Shown in pieces: positions 1 to 9,432 of a stretch of DNA of 64,000 nt. The notes below the pieces were generated by a model. That model worked only from the letters and a program-made list of their open reading frames with translations, had not been told where the DNA came from and searched no databases. Within the stretch, counting starts at the first letter, position 1, and each line of letters starts with the position of its first letter. Made by a program: the position numbers and the translations under genes. The stretch spans positions 124,001-188,000 of the forward strand of contig SFGZ01000008.1 of NCBI GenBank assembly GCA_004557505.1, in the 5' to 3' direction. Source of the stretch: Coriobacteriaceae bacterium (GTDB lineage Bacteria; Actinomycetota; Coriobacteriia; Coriobacteriales; Atopobiaceae).

Positions 1-802
1 CGGGGGCGGCCCACAGGGCGCGGCCGCGGCGGACGCGCAAATCTCGCGCGTGCTCGAGGTCATGCGCGACGAGACGCACGAGGCGCTGGCGCACCCGAGG
101 AGGTCTCTCGGCGGCATGATCGGCGGCGAGGGCGCGGCGCTCTGGGCCTGTGCGGGCACGGCGAGGGCGCAGGCGCTCCTGGGCGAGACGGCGACCAGGG
201 GCGCGGCGATGGCCATGGCGACGCTCGAGCGCTCCTCGACAATGGGCGTCATCGTGGCGGCGCCGACGGCGGGCAGCTCGGGCGTGGTGCCGGGTGCCCT
301 TCTCGCCTGCGCCGATGCGGTGGGCGCCGACGACGGGGCCATCAGGCGCGCGCTGTGGAACGCGGCCGCCGTGGGCGCCATCGTCTCGACGAACGCGACT
401 GTCGCGGGCGCCGAGGGGGGCTGCCAGGCCGAGGTGGGCACGGCCTCGGCCATGGCGGCAAGTGCGCTGGTGGAGCTCCTTGGCGGCTCGCCCGCGCAGT
501 GCCTCGACGCCGCCGCCCTCGCCATTGCCAACACGCTGGGACTCGTGTGCGACCCGGTCAGCGGCATGGTTGAGTACCCCTGCCAGGCGAGAAACGCGAT
601 GGGTGTCTCGGTGGCGATGTGCTCAGCGCAGCTCGCGCTTGCCGGCGTGAGCAGCCTGGTGCCCTTCGACGAGGTGGTTGGCGCGATGGCCGAGGTGGGG
701 GCACGCATGCCCTCGCAGCTGCGCGAGACCGCCGAGGGAGGCCTCGCCGCCACGCCCACCGCGCGACGCCTCGGCTGCGACGGCTGCGGCGGCTGCGCCT
801 AG
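1..802 (+). CDS. sdaA: L-serine dehydratase, iron-sulfur-dependent, C-terminal part (cut by window start)
   Basis: The frame is open from base 2 to the stop at 800-802, so the 5' end lies outside the window. About 267 residues of the catalytic alpha domain are visible. Family members deaminate L-serine to pyruvate and ammonia using a [4Fe-4S] cluster. Cysteines that fit the cluster ligands occur in GGCQAEVG, VCDPVSG and YPCQARN, and the glycine-rich LGGMIGGEG is typical of the family. The protein ends in a Cys-rich CDGCGGCA tail. Whether the beta domain is fused or encoded separately cannot be seen. Confidence 0.93.
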   Translation, partial: GGGPQGAAAADAQISRVLEVMRDETHEALAHPRRSLGGMIGGEGAALWACAGTARAQALLGETATRGAAMAMATLERSSTMGVIVAAPTAGSSGVVPGALLACADAVGADDGAIRRALWNAAAVGAIVSTNATVAGAEGGCQAEVGTASAMAASALVELLGGSPAQCLDAAALAIANTLGLVCDPVSGMVEYPCQARNAMGVSVAMCSAQLALAGVSSLVPFDEVVGAMAEVGARMPSQLRETAEGGLAATPTARRLGCDGCGGCA

Positions 803-1204
803 GTGCCGGGGGTGGGGCGCGCTGTCGCTTGTGGATTTGCCGGGTCCGCGCTAGGGGTGGCGTCGGGGCCGCGCCGGAGCAGGCGCGCTAACGCCAGAGG
901 CCGCGCTCTTGCGGGTCTGTGAGTGATGCCCAGCCTGCCACCTCCCGCTGGGCCTCCTGCGCTTGCTGCCCACGGGCCTCCCGCTTTTGTACGATGATGC
1001 CATCGGACACCCTCCTCCCCTGAGGTCTGCCTTGCCCCCACGCCTCGCCGCCAAGCTTCGACACGGGGGTGTTTTCTTCTCTCGCCGCCACCCGGGCGGC
1101 CGTCTAGGGACATGCGTGTCCCCCTGTCTCCTTATAGGGTCAAAAAAGCCCGTTTGTGTCCGTCAAACCGACAAGAGGGATACGGGTGACCTGCCAATCG
1201 TGCC
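803..1204. other. Intergenic stretch without a supported gene
   Basis: About 400 bp between sdaA and the convergent minus-strand island gene. The short ORFs here are GC-frame shadows. The perfect palindrome GGGACATGCGTGTCCC at 1107-1122 could form a short hairpin between the convergent genes. It has no clear U-run, so I do not call a terminator. Confidence 0.5.
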
Positions 1205-1981
1205 CTAGGCTGCGAGGACTGAGATGAACTTGTCCTCGTCCACGCCCCACATAATCGGGTTGAGACCGTAGTTCCTGCACGCCGCCAGCGTCTCTTCAGA
1301 AATCGCGCTGCCCTTTGCGTTCTTTGCGTTAAGGAACACGTATCCGACGCTGTTCTGCCTCGACTTGCTCACATCCTCCCACCCGAACAGCGCGTTCTGG
1401 ATGCCGGACCTGTTGGGATTGTTAATGGTCTTAATCAGGCGCTCGGGGCCCCTCTTGCTCCTGCCGATGGCGTAGTCGAACTTCTGTGGGAGTCCCGAGC
1501 GGCCGGTGAATGAGGGGCCCTCGACCGCCGAGATGTCGTGGTCAAGCATCCAAGCCCCGACGTCCTCCGCAAACAGTAGCCTGACGCCGCCCTGCGAAAG
1601 CACATACATGTCATCGACGGACGCCATCGCCTGGATGAGCATGTTCATGTGCGCCGCAATCTCTTCCCTCGTCCCGCTAACGTAAAGCTCGTCACCCTTG
1701 ATGGACACCCCATATCCGGCAACCACGTCCTCGAGCTTACCCCTGCGCTGGTCGGACATCCTGAACCCGGAAAGTTCAAGGTCGCCAATCGTGTCCCCCA
1801 TATCGCTCACGACGATGCCACGCCCGGGGATCTCGGCCATGTAGATGTTCATAAGATCGTTGTTGCGGTTGAGCATCGGGGTGACGACACAGAAGCCGTC
1901 CCCCTGCCTGGTGACCGCCATGTCACGCCGAATCAGCCCGGCATAGTCGTCAACGATCGCGTTGGCCTCAGACTCCCTCAT
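1205..1981 (-). CDS. DUF1828/DUF1829-like protein
   Basis: 258 residues. The N-terminal half (YMAEIPGRGIVVSDMGDT, about residues 47-65) resembles DUF1828. The C-terminal half, with FDYAIGRSKRGPERLIKTIN (about residues 166-185), resembles DUF1829. Proteins of this type occur mainly on mobile or accessory islands and no biochemical role is established. The start ATG at 1981 is 1 bp from the stop of the upstream gene at 1983, so the two are co-transcribed. The codon use is less GC-biased than core genes nearby, which suggests horizontal origin. Confidence 0.72.
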   Translation of the reverse strand: MRESEANAIVDDYAGLIRRDMAVTRQGDGFCVVTPMLNRNNDLMNIYMAEIPGRGIVVSDMGDTIGDLELSGFRMSDQRRGKLEDVVAGYGVSIKGDELYVSGTREEIAAHMNMLIQAMASVDDMYVLSQGGVRLLFAEDVGAWMLDHDISAVEGPSFTGRSGLPQKFDYAIGRSKRGPERLIKTINNPNRSGIQNALFGWEDVSKSRQNSVGYVFLNAKNAKGSAISEETLAACRNYGLNPIMWGVDEDKFISVLAA

Positions 1982-1982
1982 C

Positions 1983-2522
1983 TCACACCCCCAACAGCTG
2001 TACCACGCTCAGTCTTCCGGTAATGCTACACGCATCCTGGAACGCACAGAAGACCGCTGCCACGTTCATACCATCCGAGAGCGGCACCACATCCTGCAAG
2101 GAGAACGGATAGGCCCACGGAATCCTCTGGTTGCCGTCAATCCCTAGGTGTATGTGATTCCCGATGACCGTGCTACCATCCGGATTCCTGTGTACAAGGG
2201 TCTCCGGGTTGTCCGCCCAATCTATCCTCATCAGCAGACGGTCTGCCATCCTGTTCTGCATAGTGGACTTGCGGTTGCGCTCGACCCCGACAAGCATGGA
2301 GTTCGAACGCTTGCCCTCGTGAATGTCCAGGAAGAACCTCAGCTCCCGTGCCTCGTTAGAGATAAGTTCTATCGACTCGCCCTGTCCAGGCTGCGGCCAT
2401 CTTCTGGAGTAAACGCCATCAAGCACATCCTTGTGCATCTTCAGGAGACCTGCGACCTCATCGTCCAAGTCCTCCCATCCAATGCGGTTATCGTCTCGCG
2501 CACCTGAGACTTCCAGCCCCAT
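1983..2522 (-). CDS. DUF6978-like protein, partner of the DUF1828 gene
   Basis: 179 residues from the ATG at 2522, which has a G-rich segment upstream; an in-frame TTG lies 12 bp further upstream. The segment HRNPDGSTVIGNHIHLG (about residues 112-128) and the later WAYPFSL fit DUF6978-type proteins. Those are usually small accessory genes paired with DUF1828-like genes. The function is unknown, and the pairing hints at a two-gene accessory system. The family assignment is from remembered pattern and is moderately confident. Confidence 0.6.
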   Translation of the reverse strand: MGLEVSGARDDNRIGWEDLDDEVAGLLKMHKDVLDGVYSRRWPQPGQGESIELISNEARELRFFLDIHEGKRSNSMLVGVERNRKSTMQNRMADRLLMRIDWADNPETLVHRNPDGSTVIGNHIHLGIDGNQRIPWAYPFSLQDVVPLSDGMNVAAVFCAFQDACSITGRLSVVQLLGV

Positions 2523-2711
2523 CACAACCCCCAAAGCGTTGCATCACACGAATCTTCGGAGCAAGATCGGGCCATTTGGCATCCGATGACTCCACGCCCG
2601 CAATTCACTCGAGCCTGGCGCCACCGCCATGCGGCCCTCCCCCGGCGGGATCATATTGTTGGCGTCGACAAAATGACCCTCACCTGCGCCTTGCCGACGT
2701 CGGCATCGCGC

Positions 2712-3068
2712 TCACCTACACCGCCTCCTCTCACGAAGCTCATCACGTTCGGAGCCATCCCTTGACGAGGCCGCAAAGTCGCGGGCGGTCATCAGCAGGG
2801 CGTCCTGCCGCTGCGGCGTGCTCGACTCCCAGCAGCGGTTGAGCTCGGCCTGGCGGGGGTCGGAGTAGGACTGGGGCAGGTCGTGCCCCGCGATCCCGTC
2901 GATGGAGCAGCCTAGGGCCACAGCGCAGTCATATGCCTGGGCAAGGGAGAACATCCTCTCGCCTCGTTCCCAAGTTCCATAGCGGCTTTTCTTAATCCCA
3001 AGCTTTTCTGCCATGTCGTCTTGGGATAACCCTCTTCTCCTCCGAAGCTCCTTGAGACGTATTTCCAT
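2712..3068 (-). CDS. XRE-family transcriptional regulator
   Basis: 118 residues. A lambda-repressor-like helix-turn-helix occupies roughly residues 4-58 (RLKELRRRRGLSQDDMAEKL, then YGTWERGER). A variable C-terminal half follows, with a basic tail. It is divergent from the small XRE gene at 3215 across a 146-bp AT-rich region, a CI/Cro-like arrangement typical of phage or integrative-element control. It probably represses its own promoter and the divergent one. Confidence 0.8.
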   Translation of the reverse strand: MEIRLKELRRRRGLSQDDMAEKLGIKKSRYGTWERGERMFSLAQAYDCAVALGCSIDGIAGHDLPQSYSDPRQAELNRCWESSTPQRQDALLMTARDFAASSRDGSERDELRERRRCR

Positions 3069-3214
3069 CGACTCCTCCTCTCATACTTAAACCAAATGTT
3101 AAAACTCGCATTGATTATTTTCAACTTAAAGTTTAAAAAATACTTGACGATTAAACGCAGAGTGATATTCTCTAAAATAGTTCAACATAAAATTAACTTT
3201 TTCGGAGGTGCTAC
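3069..3214. promoter_or_regulatory. AT-rich divergent promoter/operator between two XRE genes
   Basis: This block is far more AT-rich than its surroundings. For the rightward gene, TTGACG at about 3144 and TATTCT 16 bp later make a plausible -35/-10 pair. GGAGG at 3204-3208 is the ribosome binding site. Dyad-like TTAAA/TTTAA motifs near 3090-3140 are candidate operators. Exact operator positions cannot be resolved by eye. Confidence 0.6.
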
Positions 3215-3421
3215 ATGGCCGGTTTTGACAGAAAGGTCTTCTCCAACAGGCTCGCCGCCCTGCGCAGCGACAGGGGGTGGAGCCAGGAGGACCTCGCCCG
3301 TGAGAGCGGGGTGAGCCGCGACGCGATCGCGCGATACGAGGCGGAGATTAACTGCCCGTCGCTGGAGACGGTGGGCAAGCTCGCGGAGGCGCTCGGCTGC
3401 CCCCTGGACGTGCATGTTTAG
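3215..3421 (+). CDS. Small XRE-family (Cro-like) regulator
   Basis: 68 residues, essentially one helix-turn-helix domain: FSNRLAALRSDRGWSQEDLA, then SGVSRDAIARYE. The start ATG at 3215 is preceded by GGAGG at a good distance. It is divergent to the longer XRE gene and is the probable second half of a lysogeny-type switch. No phage structural genes lie beside it, so the switch looks like a remnant. Confidence 0.8.
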   Translation: MAGFDRKVFSNRLAALRSDRGWSQEDLARESGVSRDAIARYEAEINCPSLETVGKLAEALGCPLDVHV

Positions 3422-3439
3422 CCAAGCCTAGTTTTTGCC

Positions 3440-3973
3440 TTAAGCATGGCTTTCTTTTAGGCTCATGCACGAAACCTTTTCGACCTTTGTCACAGCCCCG
3501 CCGACGTCCCCTACCTTCCCGACTTTCCCAACACCAGGCCATCCCCGAGTTCGTGGCTGTCTCCACGAGCCTGCCATGGCGCGGCGCGCGGTCGACGATC
3601 GCTGCCGCGAGCTTGTCATCGGCGACGAACGCCGCGCCCCTCCTCCCTTGGCTCTCGGATATCGCCTTGCACAGCGGTCTTGTCCCACCCGCGCCAGAGA
3701 AAACGTAGCCGAACTCGCCCAAGACCAAGAGTCTGGCCTTGCCCACGTCGGCGCGCGGTGGCCATCTCGGCGTTCGGCGAGGCCGACGTCGCCCGGCCGC
3801 TCCTTATGCCAACTTACCAGCTGCGTACGGCTCAGGCCAAGCTCGCGTATGGTTGTCGTTGCCTTTGAGCCGTGCCTGACATAGAGCTCGGCCGCCCTTG
3901 CCCTCTCTTCCGGAGCGTACGTGTCATCCTTCAAACGCCACCGTTTGGTACAGATTTCAGGTACCACCCCCAA
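3440..3973 (-). pseudogene. Composite IS remnant (IS3-type HTH plus IS21 IstB-like fragment)
   Basis: Two broken transposition genes overlap here in different frames. The upstream part, about 3820-3942, encodes YAPEERARAAELYVRHGS and LGLSRTQLVSWH, an IS3-type OrfA helix-turn-helix. A shifted frame at about 3560-3746 encodes ARLLVLGEFGYVFS and DDKLAAAIVDRAPRHGRLVE. That matches the IstB ATPase of IS21-family elements around Walker B. Neither is intact, so this is a graveyard of two insertions at the edge of the accessory island. Confidence 0.7.
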
Positions 3974-4034
3974 CCCGTGGGTCAGAGACTATCAAACACA
4001 AGCTCATCTTGGGAAGCGCCGAACGTCCCCCGTC

Positions 4035-4739
4035 CTATGGCAATGGCACAATGTTCGCGTAGTCGGCATAGTCAGCAAACATGAGGTGACGCGCGGGCTC
4101 GTCTTCCTCGACGGAGGGAATGCGATCCCGCGCGACCTTGAATCGATTGTCGGTATTGTCATCGTTAGTTGATGACACCTCAAAGAGCATGACGTCACCG
4201 GTTCCTGGCACACCCTGCCACCGGTGATACTGGTAAGGCATGAGCGTGATGCTCTGCCCAGGGTGCAGGACGACCTTGCCACCCGCAGGAACGCTCACCT
4301 TTGAGCCATCGACAGAAACGACCACATTCGCATCGGTAAAGTCCTCCTCTTGAGGCTCCGACTGCCATAACGTAATCTCAAGATCACCCCCACCCCGATT
4401 AATGATGTCCTCGATTTTTTTCCAGTGAAAGTGGAACGGCAGGATCTGACCGTCACGCACAAACAGAAGCTTTTCGCAGTACGGCTTCTGATACACGTCA
4501 GGGTGATAGAAGTTTCCGTTGCGGAACACAAAGACCGCCAGCCCATAGGTGAGGTAATCACCGGTGCCAAAGTCGGTGACATCCCAGCCCAACATATTGT
4601 CCACTTGTTCGCGGTCCCCCTCGCCCACAGAGCGCCACTCTTCCGGCGTGCGATACGCCATGGGAGGCAGGGGCAACTTGAACTTCTCGCACGCCTTCAT
4701 TACGTACTCGATAGCAGCATTGATCTCAGACCTCTTCAT
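4035..4739 (-). CDS. D-lyxose isomerase family sugar isomerase
   Basis: 234 residues, a full-length cupin-fold D-lyxose ketol-isomerase (interconverts D-lyxose and D-xylulose, or D-mannose and D-fructose). Metal-binding candidates are visible in LPFHFHWKKIED (His-x-His) and LMPYQYHRWQGV. It is the last gene of the sugar operon and overlaps the DUF4432 gene by 14 bp, so it is co-translated. Its product D-xylulose would feed the xylulokinase upstream in the same operon. The exact sugar is inferred from context. Confidence 0.82.
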   Translation of the reverse strand: MKRSEINAAIEYVMKACEKFKLPLPPMAYRTPEEWRSVGEGDREQVDNMLGWDVTDFGTGDYLTYGLAVFVFRNGNFYHPDVYQKPYCEKLLFVRDGQILPFHFHWKKIEDIINRGGGDLEITLWQSEPQEEDFTDANVVVSVDGSKVSVPAGGKVVLHPGQSITLMPYQYHRWQGVPGTGDVMLFEVSSTNDDNTDNRFKVARDRIPSVEEDEPARHLMFADYADYANIVPLP

Positions 4740-5835
4740 CGTTTATCCCCTCTCTAGCAAGGCTCTGGAAGCCGTTGGCGCTCTGATATGCGGAAATCTC
4801 TGCCGTCGTAGAAAGCACGCCCACCTCGATTGAAATGTGCTTGCATCCGCGCGCGGGAAGCACTTCCAAGCCGCGTTGAGCTCGTTCTCGCTGTCTTCCG
4901 CTCACAAACGCGTTGCCCGGCTCAATGCCAGCCACGTAGTTTCCCTGACCCAAGAACTTCCACTGCGTGAAGCAGGGCAGCTGGTGTGTGTCAAACTTAA
5001 GATATACGCCAAGCCCGATCTTCTCATTCACGATTGCAGCCGTGGCCATGCCGTCGCTTGCAGACTCAAGCCTGTGGTAGTACACGATGTCTTTGTAGCA
5101 TGGAACGGGAGCTATATACGTGTCATAGGGTTCGGGCTGACGCTCTGCATTCTCATCACGCGGCACCACACTGCTCGAGTGAACAAGCAGCTTCGCGCCC
5201 TCGTCAACGATGGGATGCCCGATGTTGAAGTGATACAGGAGCATGAGCTCTTGGTCAGAGAACCCCTGGTTCTCAACAGTATCCTCGATATACAGGGCGT
5301 CCTCTCCCTGTCGCGAGCGCACCGTGCGGTGCAGCACAAGGTTGTGGTCGAGTGCCTTGCTCTCACGCACATCTCCGCTCACCTCGTAGGCAACTGTACC
5401 ATCCGGGTCAACCACCTCCGCCGCGCACACGAAGGAGGCAGGAGCGTTCGAGATTCGCCCGTGGAGCGGAAACGCCTCGCCGTTGTCCACGCACGGGGAG
5501 CCGGTACTGCGCAGGCCGCCCATCACCAACAACCCGCCTCCATAACTCCGCAGCCACCCGTCGTCACGAGCCTCGAAATACGCCGGGTGACACTCAGCAC
5601 CATATGCGGAATAGGCTATTGGTACGCCGCGAAACGAGAAACGGCCAATATCCATGCCGCGTGTCTCGTTCACCTCAAACTCCAGCCCCGACCCGGTGCG
5701 CACCTGCGTCAGGCGAACACCGCACGCGCGGCCCTCGACAAGCTCAAACCGGCGCATCCCTGCAACACAGGAGATATCGCCGAAGTACTCGGCAAGCTCA
5801 CGACACCCATATGCCCGACCCAGGATCTCAACCAT
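4726..5835 (-). CDS. DUF4432 aldose-1-epimerase-like protein
   Basis: 369 residues from the ATG at 5835, which overlaps the xylulokinase TGA (TGATG). GGAGA lies just upstream. The fold family is the galactose mutarotase superfamily: ETRGMDIGRFSFRGVPI, YHFNIGHPI and GIEPGNAF are characteristic of DUF4432 proteins. The likely role is anomer interconversion of the sugar or ketose used by this operon. It sits between kinase and isomerase with overlapping ends on both sides, so the three form one translational unit. Confidence 0.82.
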   Translation of the reverse strand: MVEILGRAYGCRELAEYFGDISCVAGMRRFELVEGRACGVRLTQVRTGSGLEFEVNETRGMDIGRFSFRGVPIAYSAYGAECHPAYFEARDDGWLRSYGGGLLVMGGLRSTGSPCVDNGEAFPLHGRISNAPASFVCAAEVVDPDGTVAYEVSGDVRESKALDHNLVLHRTVRSRQGEDALYIEDTVENQGFSDQELMLLYHFNIGHPIVDEGAKLLVHSSSVVPRDENAERQPEPYDTYIAPVPCYKDIVYYHRLESASDGMATAAIVNEKIGLGVYLKFDTHQLPCFTQWKFLGQGNYVAGIEPGNAFVSGRQRERAQRGLEVLPARGCKHISIEVGVLSTTAEISAYQSANGFQSLAREGINDEEV

Positions 5836-7328
5836 CACATGTCTCCTTTCACCAGCGCAAACACGTCCTTTAGCGCCGGATACAATGAGCAGAACACGCG
5901 ATAGCGATCCTCATAGCGCTCGACGACCTCGGTGGTGGGGACAGCGCACTCCGTAGGTTGCACAACAACCGCCCGCACCGCAGCCGACACGCTAGGGTAT
6001 ACGCCGCACCCCACCATGGCAAGCAGGCAGGCACCATAACTTGGGCCACCCTCAAAGCCATGCGTCGAGACCGGCATGCCAAGCACGTTGGCCATCATCT
6101 GCCTCCACACCGGACTCTGCGCGCCACCGCCGCAAGCCGTGAGGTGTTTAACTTCAATCCCGGCAGATGTCGCTGCATCAATCGACTGACGCAACGCAAA
6201 GGTCACGCCCTCAAGCACTGCCTGAACCATGTCTGGGCGGGTTGTGCCCAGATCCATGCCGACAAACGCAGCCCGGGCTCCCGCGTCATTGATAGGCGAG
6301 CGCTCTCCCATGAGATATGGGAGAAACAGCACGCGGTTTCTGCCCAAAAGGTCAACCTCAATGCGCGAAAGCTCTCGACCGACGTCTGACCCCAAGATGC
6401 CCTTAACCCACCAGTCGTTTGCCGAAGCCGCAGAGAGAATGCATCCCATGAGGTGATAAGCGCCAGTGGCATCGGCAAACGAGTGTAGTGCGTTTTTCGC
6501 ATCCAGACGCATCGCTTGCGTCGGGAGAAAAACCGTCCCGCTCGTGCCGAGCGAGACATTGCACTGCCCCTCGCTCACACATCCCATGCCCACCGCTGCC
6601 GCAGCGTTGTCTCCGGCACCAGCCGCGACGCAAACCGAGGGAGACAGCCCCATACGCTTCGCGACCTCGGGGAGGAGGGTGCCTATGACCTCCCAGCTCT
6701 CGCATACGTCAGGAAGCTGCCCGTCTTGCAGCCCCACCAGCTCAATCATGGGCCGAGACCATATACGGTGTCGGACATCAAAGAGGAGCGTGCCACTCGC
6801 ATCAGAAACGTCTGTGCAAAATGCCCCCGTAAAGCGGTAGGCAAGGTAGTCCTTGGGAAGCATCACCTTGGCAATGCGCGAGAAGAACTCCGGCTCGTGC
6901 TCACGCATCCAGAGGAGCTTTGGCGCCGTAAAACCAGGAAACGCGATATTGCCGCACCATTGGGTAATCTTTTCACGCCCTATGACTTCGTTCAGGTAGG
7001 CGCACTCCTTGGTGCTACGCCCATCATTCCAGAGGATGGCGGGTCGAATAATCTCATCTGTCGCATCTAGTACTACCAGGCCGTGCATCTGGCCACCAAA
7101 TGACAGACCCTTCACCGCCGATGGGTCAACCTCAGGCAGAGAGACAAGCTCGCGCACGGCGAAGATTGCGGCGTCACACCAATCCTGCGGATCCTGCTCT
7201 GACCACCCGGAGTGCGGATGGCTACATGAATATGAGCGCACCGCCGAAATTACCACGGAGCCCCATTCGTCAGCAAGCGTCGCCTTGATGGACGAGGTTC
7301 CCACGTCGACGCCGATGAAATACGCCAT
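5835..7328 (-). CDS. xylB: Xylulokinase (FGGY family)
   Basis: 497 residues from the ATG at 7328 (MAYFIGVDVGTSSIKATL), chosen because the phosphate-binding motif follows at once; an upstream in-frame extension lacks family similarity. The FGGY kinase phosphorylates D-xylulose to xylulose 5-phosphate. HSGWSEQDPQDW, GLSFGGQMHGLV and ILWNDGRS are xylulokinase signatures, and GGGAQSPVWRQMMAN lies in the C-terminal domain. With the isomerase and epimerase-like genes it forms a pentose-entry branch. Neighbouring PTS genes suggest that a second, phosphorylated sugar is also used. Confidence 0.92.
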   Translation of the reverse strand: MAYFIGVDVGTSSIKATLADEWGSVVISAVRSYSCSHPHSGWSEQDPQDWCDAAIFAVRELVSLPEVDPSAVKGLSFGGQMHGLVVLDATDEIIRPAILWNDGRSTKECAYLNEVIGREKITQWCGNIAFPGFTAPKLLWMREHEPEFFSRIAKVMLPKDYLAYRFTGAFCTDVSDASGTLLFDVRHRIWSRPMIELVGLQDGQLPDVCESWEVIGTLLPEVAKRMGLSPSVCVAAGAGDNAAAAVGMGCVSEGQCNVSLGTSGTVFLPTQAMRLDAKNALHSFADATGAYHLMGCILSAASANDWWVKGILGSDVGRELSRIEVDLLGRNRVLFLPYLMGERSPINDAGARAAFVGMDLGTTRPDMVQAVLEGVTFALRQSIDAATSAGIEVKHLTACGGGAQSPVWRQMMANVLGMPVSTHGFEGGPSYGACLLAMVGCGVYPSVSAAVRAVVVQPTECAVPTTEVVERYEDRYRVFCSLYPALKDVFALVKGDM

Positions 7329-7414
7329 AATTCCCCCTTCACATCCAAGAGGTCCGCACCTCAAAACCGGTGGATCAGAGATGCGGACCCGGCGTGTGCC
7401 ACATGAGATGACTT

Positions 7415-8515
7415 CTACAGATCAGAGAAGGTGAGATCGTTGAGTGAGTCATCATCGCTTTCAGGTTTGATGCCTTGTTCCGCTGCGATCTTCTCGGGGT
7501 TGCGCTTGAGGAACTGGAGCGCAATGGCAAACACAACGGAGCCAACCAACAATGACACCATCCACTCAACTGGTTTGTTGAACCCGGGGAGCGCCAGGAA
7601 ACCACCGGAGGGAACACTCGAAGCCACGCCGAAGAATCCAATCATCGCACCTGACACCGCCGATCCGAGAGCCGTGCATACCGTAATGCGCAGAAGGTCA
7701 TTCAGGATGATGGGGAACGACCCCTCGGTAATTTGGAAGCAGCCCATGATGAACGCACTCTTAAGGGCATCGCCCTCCTCGGCAGAGAATATGGAACGCT
7801 TAGTGAATCTTGAGACGAAGTAGCCAATGGTCAAGCCAATGGGAGCAATCATAGATGCCTGAATGATATTTGCGATAGGCCCGCCCAAACCCTCGCTCTG
7901 GAGACCTAGAGAGAAGGCAAATACGATCTTATTTATGGGGCCGCCGTAGTCAATCGCTGAGAGGACACCAACCAGAGCGCCAAACGAAACTTCGGCACCG
8001 GGGTTGCCCTGCATGCTCTCCAGCAGGCTGGTAATGGCATCGGTGAGCCACAGAATGGGAACACCGATGACATACTGCAGGGCAAGCCCTACAACAATAG
8101 ATACAAGCAGCGGTAGAATCAGCTGGGGTAGAAGACCGCGAATCCACTCGGGCACTTTGAGGACGCCGAGCAGCCATCGAGTGAGAAAGCCCGCCAAAAA
8201 GCCTGCTACAAGACCGCCCAGGAAACCATAGCCGTCCACCTTGCACAGCAAGCCCAGGATGAAACCGGGCGCAATGCCCGCCTTGTTGGATATGGAGTAA
8301 GCTATGCCTGATGAGATAACAACTGGAATGAACCCAAGGGCTGTCCCACCGAGGGTGGTGAGCAGGTCGGGTATGCCTGTTGCGGAGCCCAATGTCTCCA
8401 AGCTCGTTCCACCAAAGATATTGCCAACGACCATCAGCATGCCTGATGCCGCGACATACGGAATAAGATACGAAATCGCCGTCATCAGATGTTTGCGGAG
8501 CTGCAGCTCTTTCAC
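7415..8515 (-). CDS. PTS fructose-type transporter, IIC component
   Basis: 366 residues with about nine or ten hydrophobic segments. The motif SAIDYGGPINKIVF (about residues 195-208) is the PxN-type signature of fructose-family IIC proteins. KSAFIMGCFQITEGSFPI matches the substrate-binding loop. It forms the membrane channel of the phosphotransferase system. It is co-directional with IIB, IIA and a class II aldolase upstream. The C-terminus (about residues 335-366) is hydrophilic and acidic. Confidence 0.9.
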   Translation of the reverse strand: MKELQLRKHLMTAISYLIPYVAASGMLMVVGNIFGGTSLETLGSATGIPDLLTTLGGTALGFIPVVISSGIAYSISNKAGIAPGFILGLLCKVDGYGFLGGLVAGFLAGFLTRWLLGVLKVPEWIRGLLPQLILPLLVSIVVGLALQYVIGVPILWLTDAITSLLESMQGNPGAEVSFGALVGVLSAIDYGGPINKIVFAFSLGLQSEGLGGPIANIIQASMIAPIGLTIGYFVSRFTKRSIFSAEEGDALKSAFIMGCFQITEGSFPIILNDLLRITVCTALGSAVSGAMIGFFGVASSVPSGGFLALPGFNKPVEWMVSLLVGSVVFAIALQFLKRNPEKIAAEQGIKPESDDDSLNDLTFSDL

Positions 8516-8548
8516 GTTTGTTTCCCCTCTCTGAACTAGTATGAAGAA

Positions 8549-8869
8549 CTATTCATTGGCCTGAGACAGTAGCTGCTCTATCCGTGTGAGGAGCCTGTCG
8601 GCGTCATGAACCACGGTCTTGGTGGGAACCTCGATAACCTTCTTGCCCTTGAAGCGCTCCTTGCCCGTTACCTCAACGTCAACAGCAAGAACCACGACAT
8701 CGGCTGCCGCGATATCCTCGGGAGTAAGCTCGTTCTCCTGGCCAATAACACCCTGTGTCTCGACATGGATTGTGTGTCCACGAGCCTCGGCGGCCTGCGT
8801 CAGCTTTTCTTGCGCCATATAGGTATGAGCTATGCCGGCAACACACGCGCAAACGCCAACGATCTTCAT
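8549..8869 (-). CDS. PTS fructose-type IIB component
   Basis: 106 residues from the ATG at 8869, selected because a strong GGAAGGAG ribosome binding site precedes it. The N-terminus KIVGVCACVAGIAHTYMAQE contains the phosphocysteine loop (C-x3-GIAHT) that passes phosphate from IIA to the sugar. Length is normal for a stand-alone IIB. It lies between IIC (33 bp downstream) and IIA (about 100 bp upstream). Confidence 0.92.
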   Translation of the reverse strand: MKIVGVCACVAGIAHTYMAQEKLTQAAEARGHTIHVETQGVIGQENELTPEDIAAADVVVLAVDVEVTGKERFKGKKVIEVPTKTVVHDADRLLTRIEQLLSQANE

Positions 8870-8970
8870 GGTGAATCTCCTTCCTGCCACGAGCACGCAC
8901 CCGTAGCGCAACAGGGCCAGCGCTCTTGACGCGTCCCTTTCTCCGCCACTCGAACGCTGCAATTCATTAG

Positions 8971-9429
8971 CTAGGAGAGCACGCCTATGACATCGCCAGG
9001 TGTCTCCGCACACCTGAGGGCATCAAGAGTCTCCTTGTAGGCAAGCTTGCGAGCGACCTCAGCCAGAAGATGGAGATGCTCGCGCGCGGCCATGTCATCG
9101 TCGGACACGCAGAACAGGATGACCACCGTCACTTCCTCCTTGCCTTCGATGGACTCCCACAAGACGGGAGCATCAAGCTGGAATACGACAACGGCAGGAC
9201 GCTTTACCGCGGCGCTCTTCCCATGTGGGATGGCAACCCCGTCTCCGATGCACGTCGGACCGAGCTTCTCACGTAGCAGCACATCCGCATAGAACGCCTC
9301 GGCACTCCTGACCAAGCCGTTCTCTTCCAGCACAACACACATCTGCCTCAGCACGTCCCGCTTGTCCCGTGCGCGCGCTCCGACGCTGATATTCTCTTCG
9401 CGGAGAATCTCCTTCAGAGCGGCCCCCAT
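8971..9429 (-). CDS. PTS fructose-type IIA component
   Basis: 152 residues, PTS_EIIA_2 domain. The active-site histidine lies in GVAIPHGKSAAV (about residues 64-75). EHLHLLAEVARKL (about residues 117-129) is the conserved second motif. It accepts phosphate from HPr and donates it to IIB. The start is 3 bp after the aldolase stop, so the two genes are tightly coupled. Confidence 0.9.
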   Translation of the reverse strand: MGAALKEILREENISVGARARDKRDVLRQMCVVLEENGLVRSAEAFYADVLLREKLGPTCIGDGVAIPHGKSAAVKRPAVVVFQLDAPVLWESIEGKEEVTVVILFCVSDDDMAAREHLHLLAEVARKLAYKETLDALRCAETPGDVIGVLS

Positions 9430-9432
9430 CGC

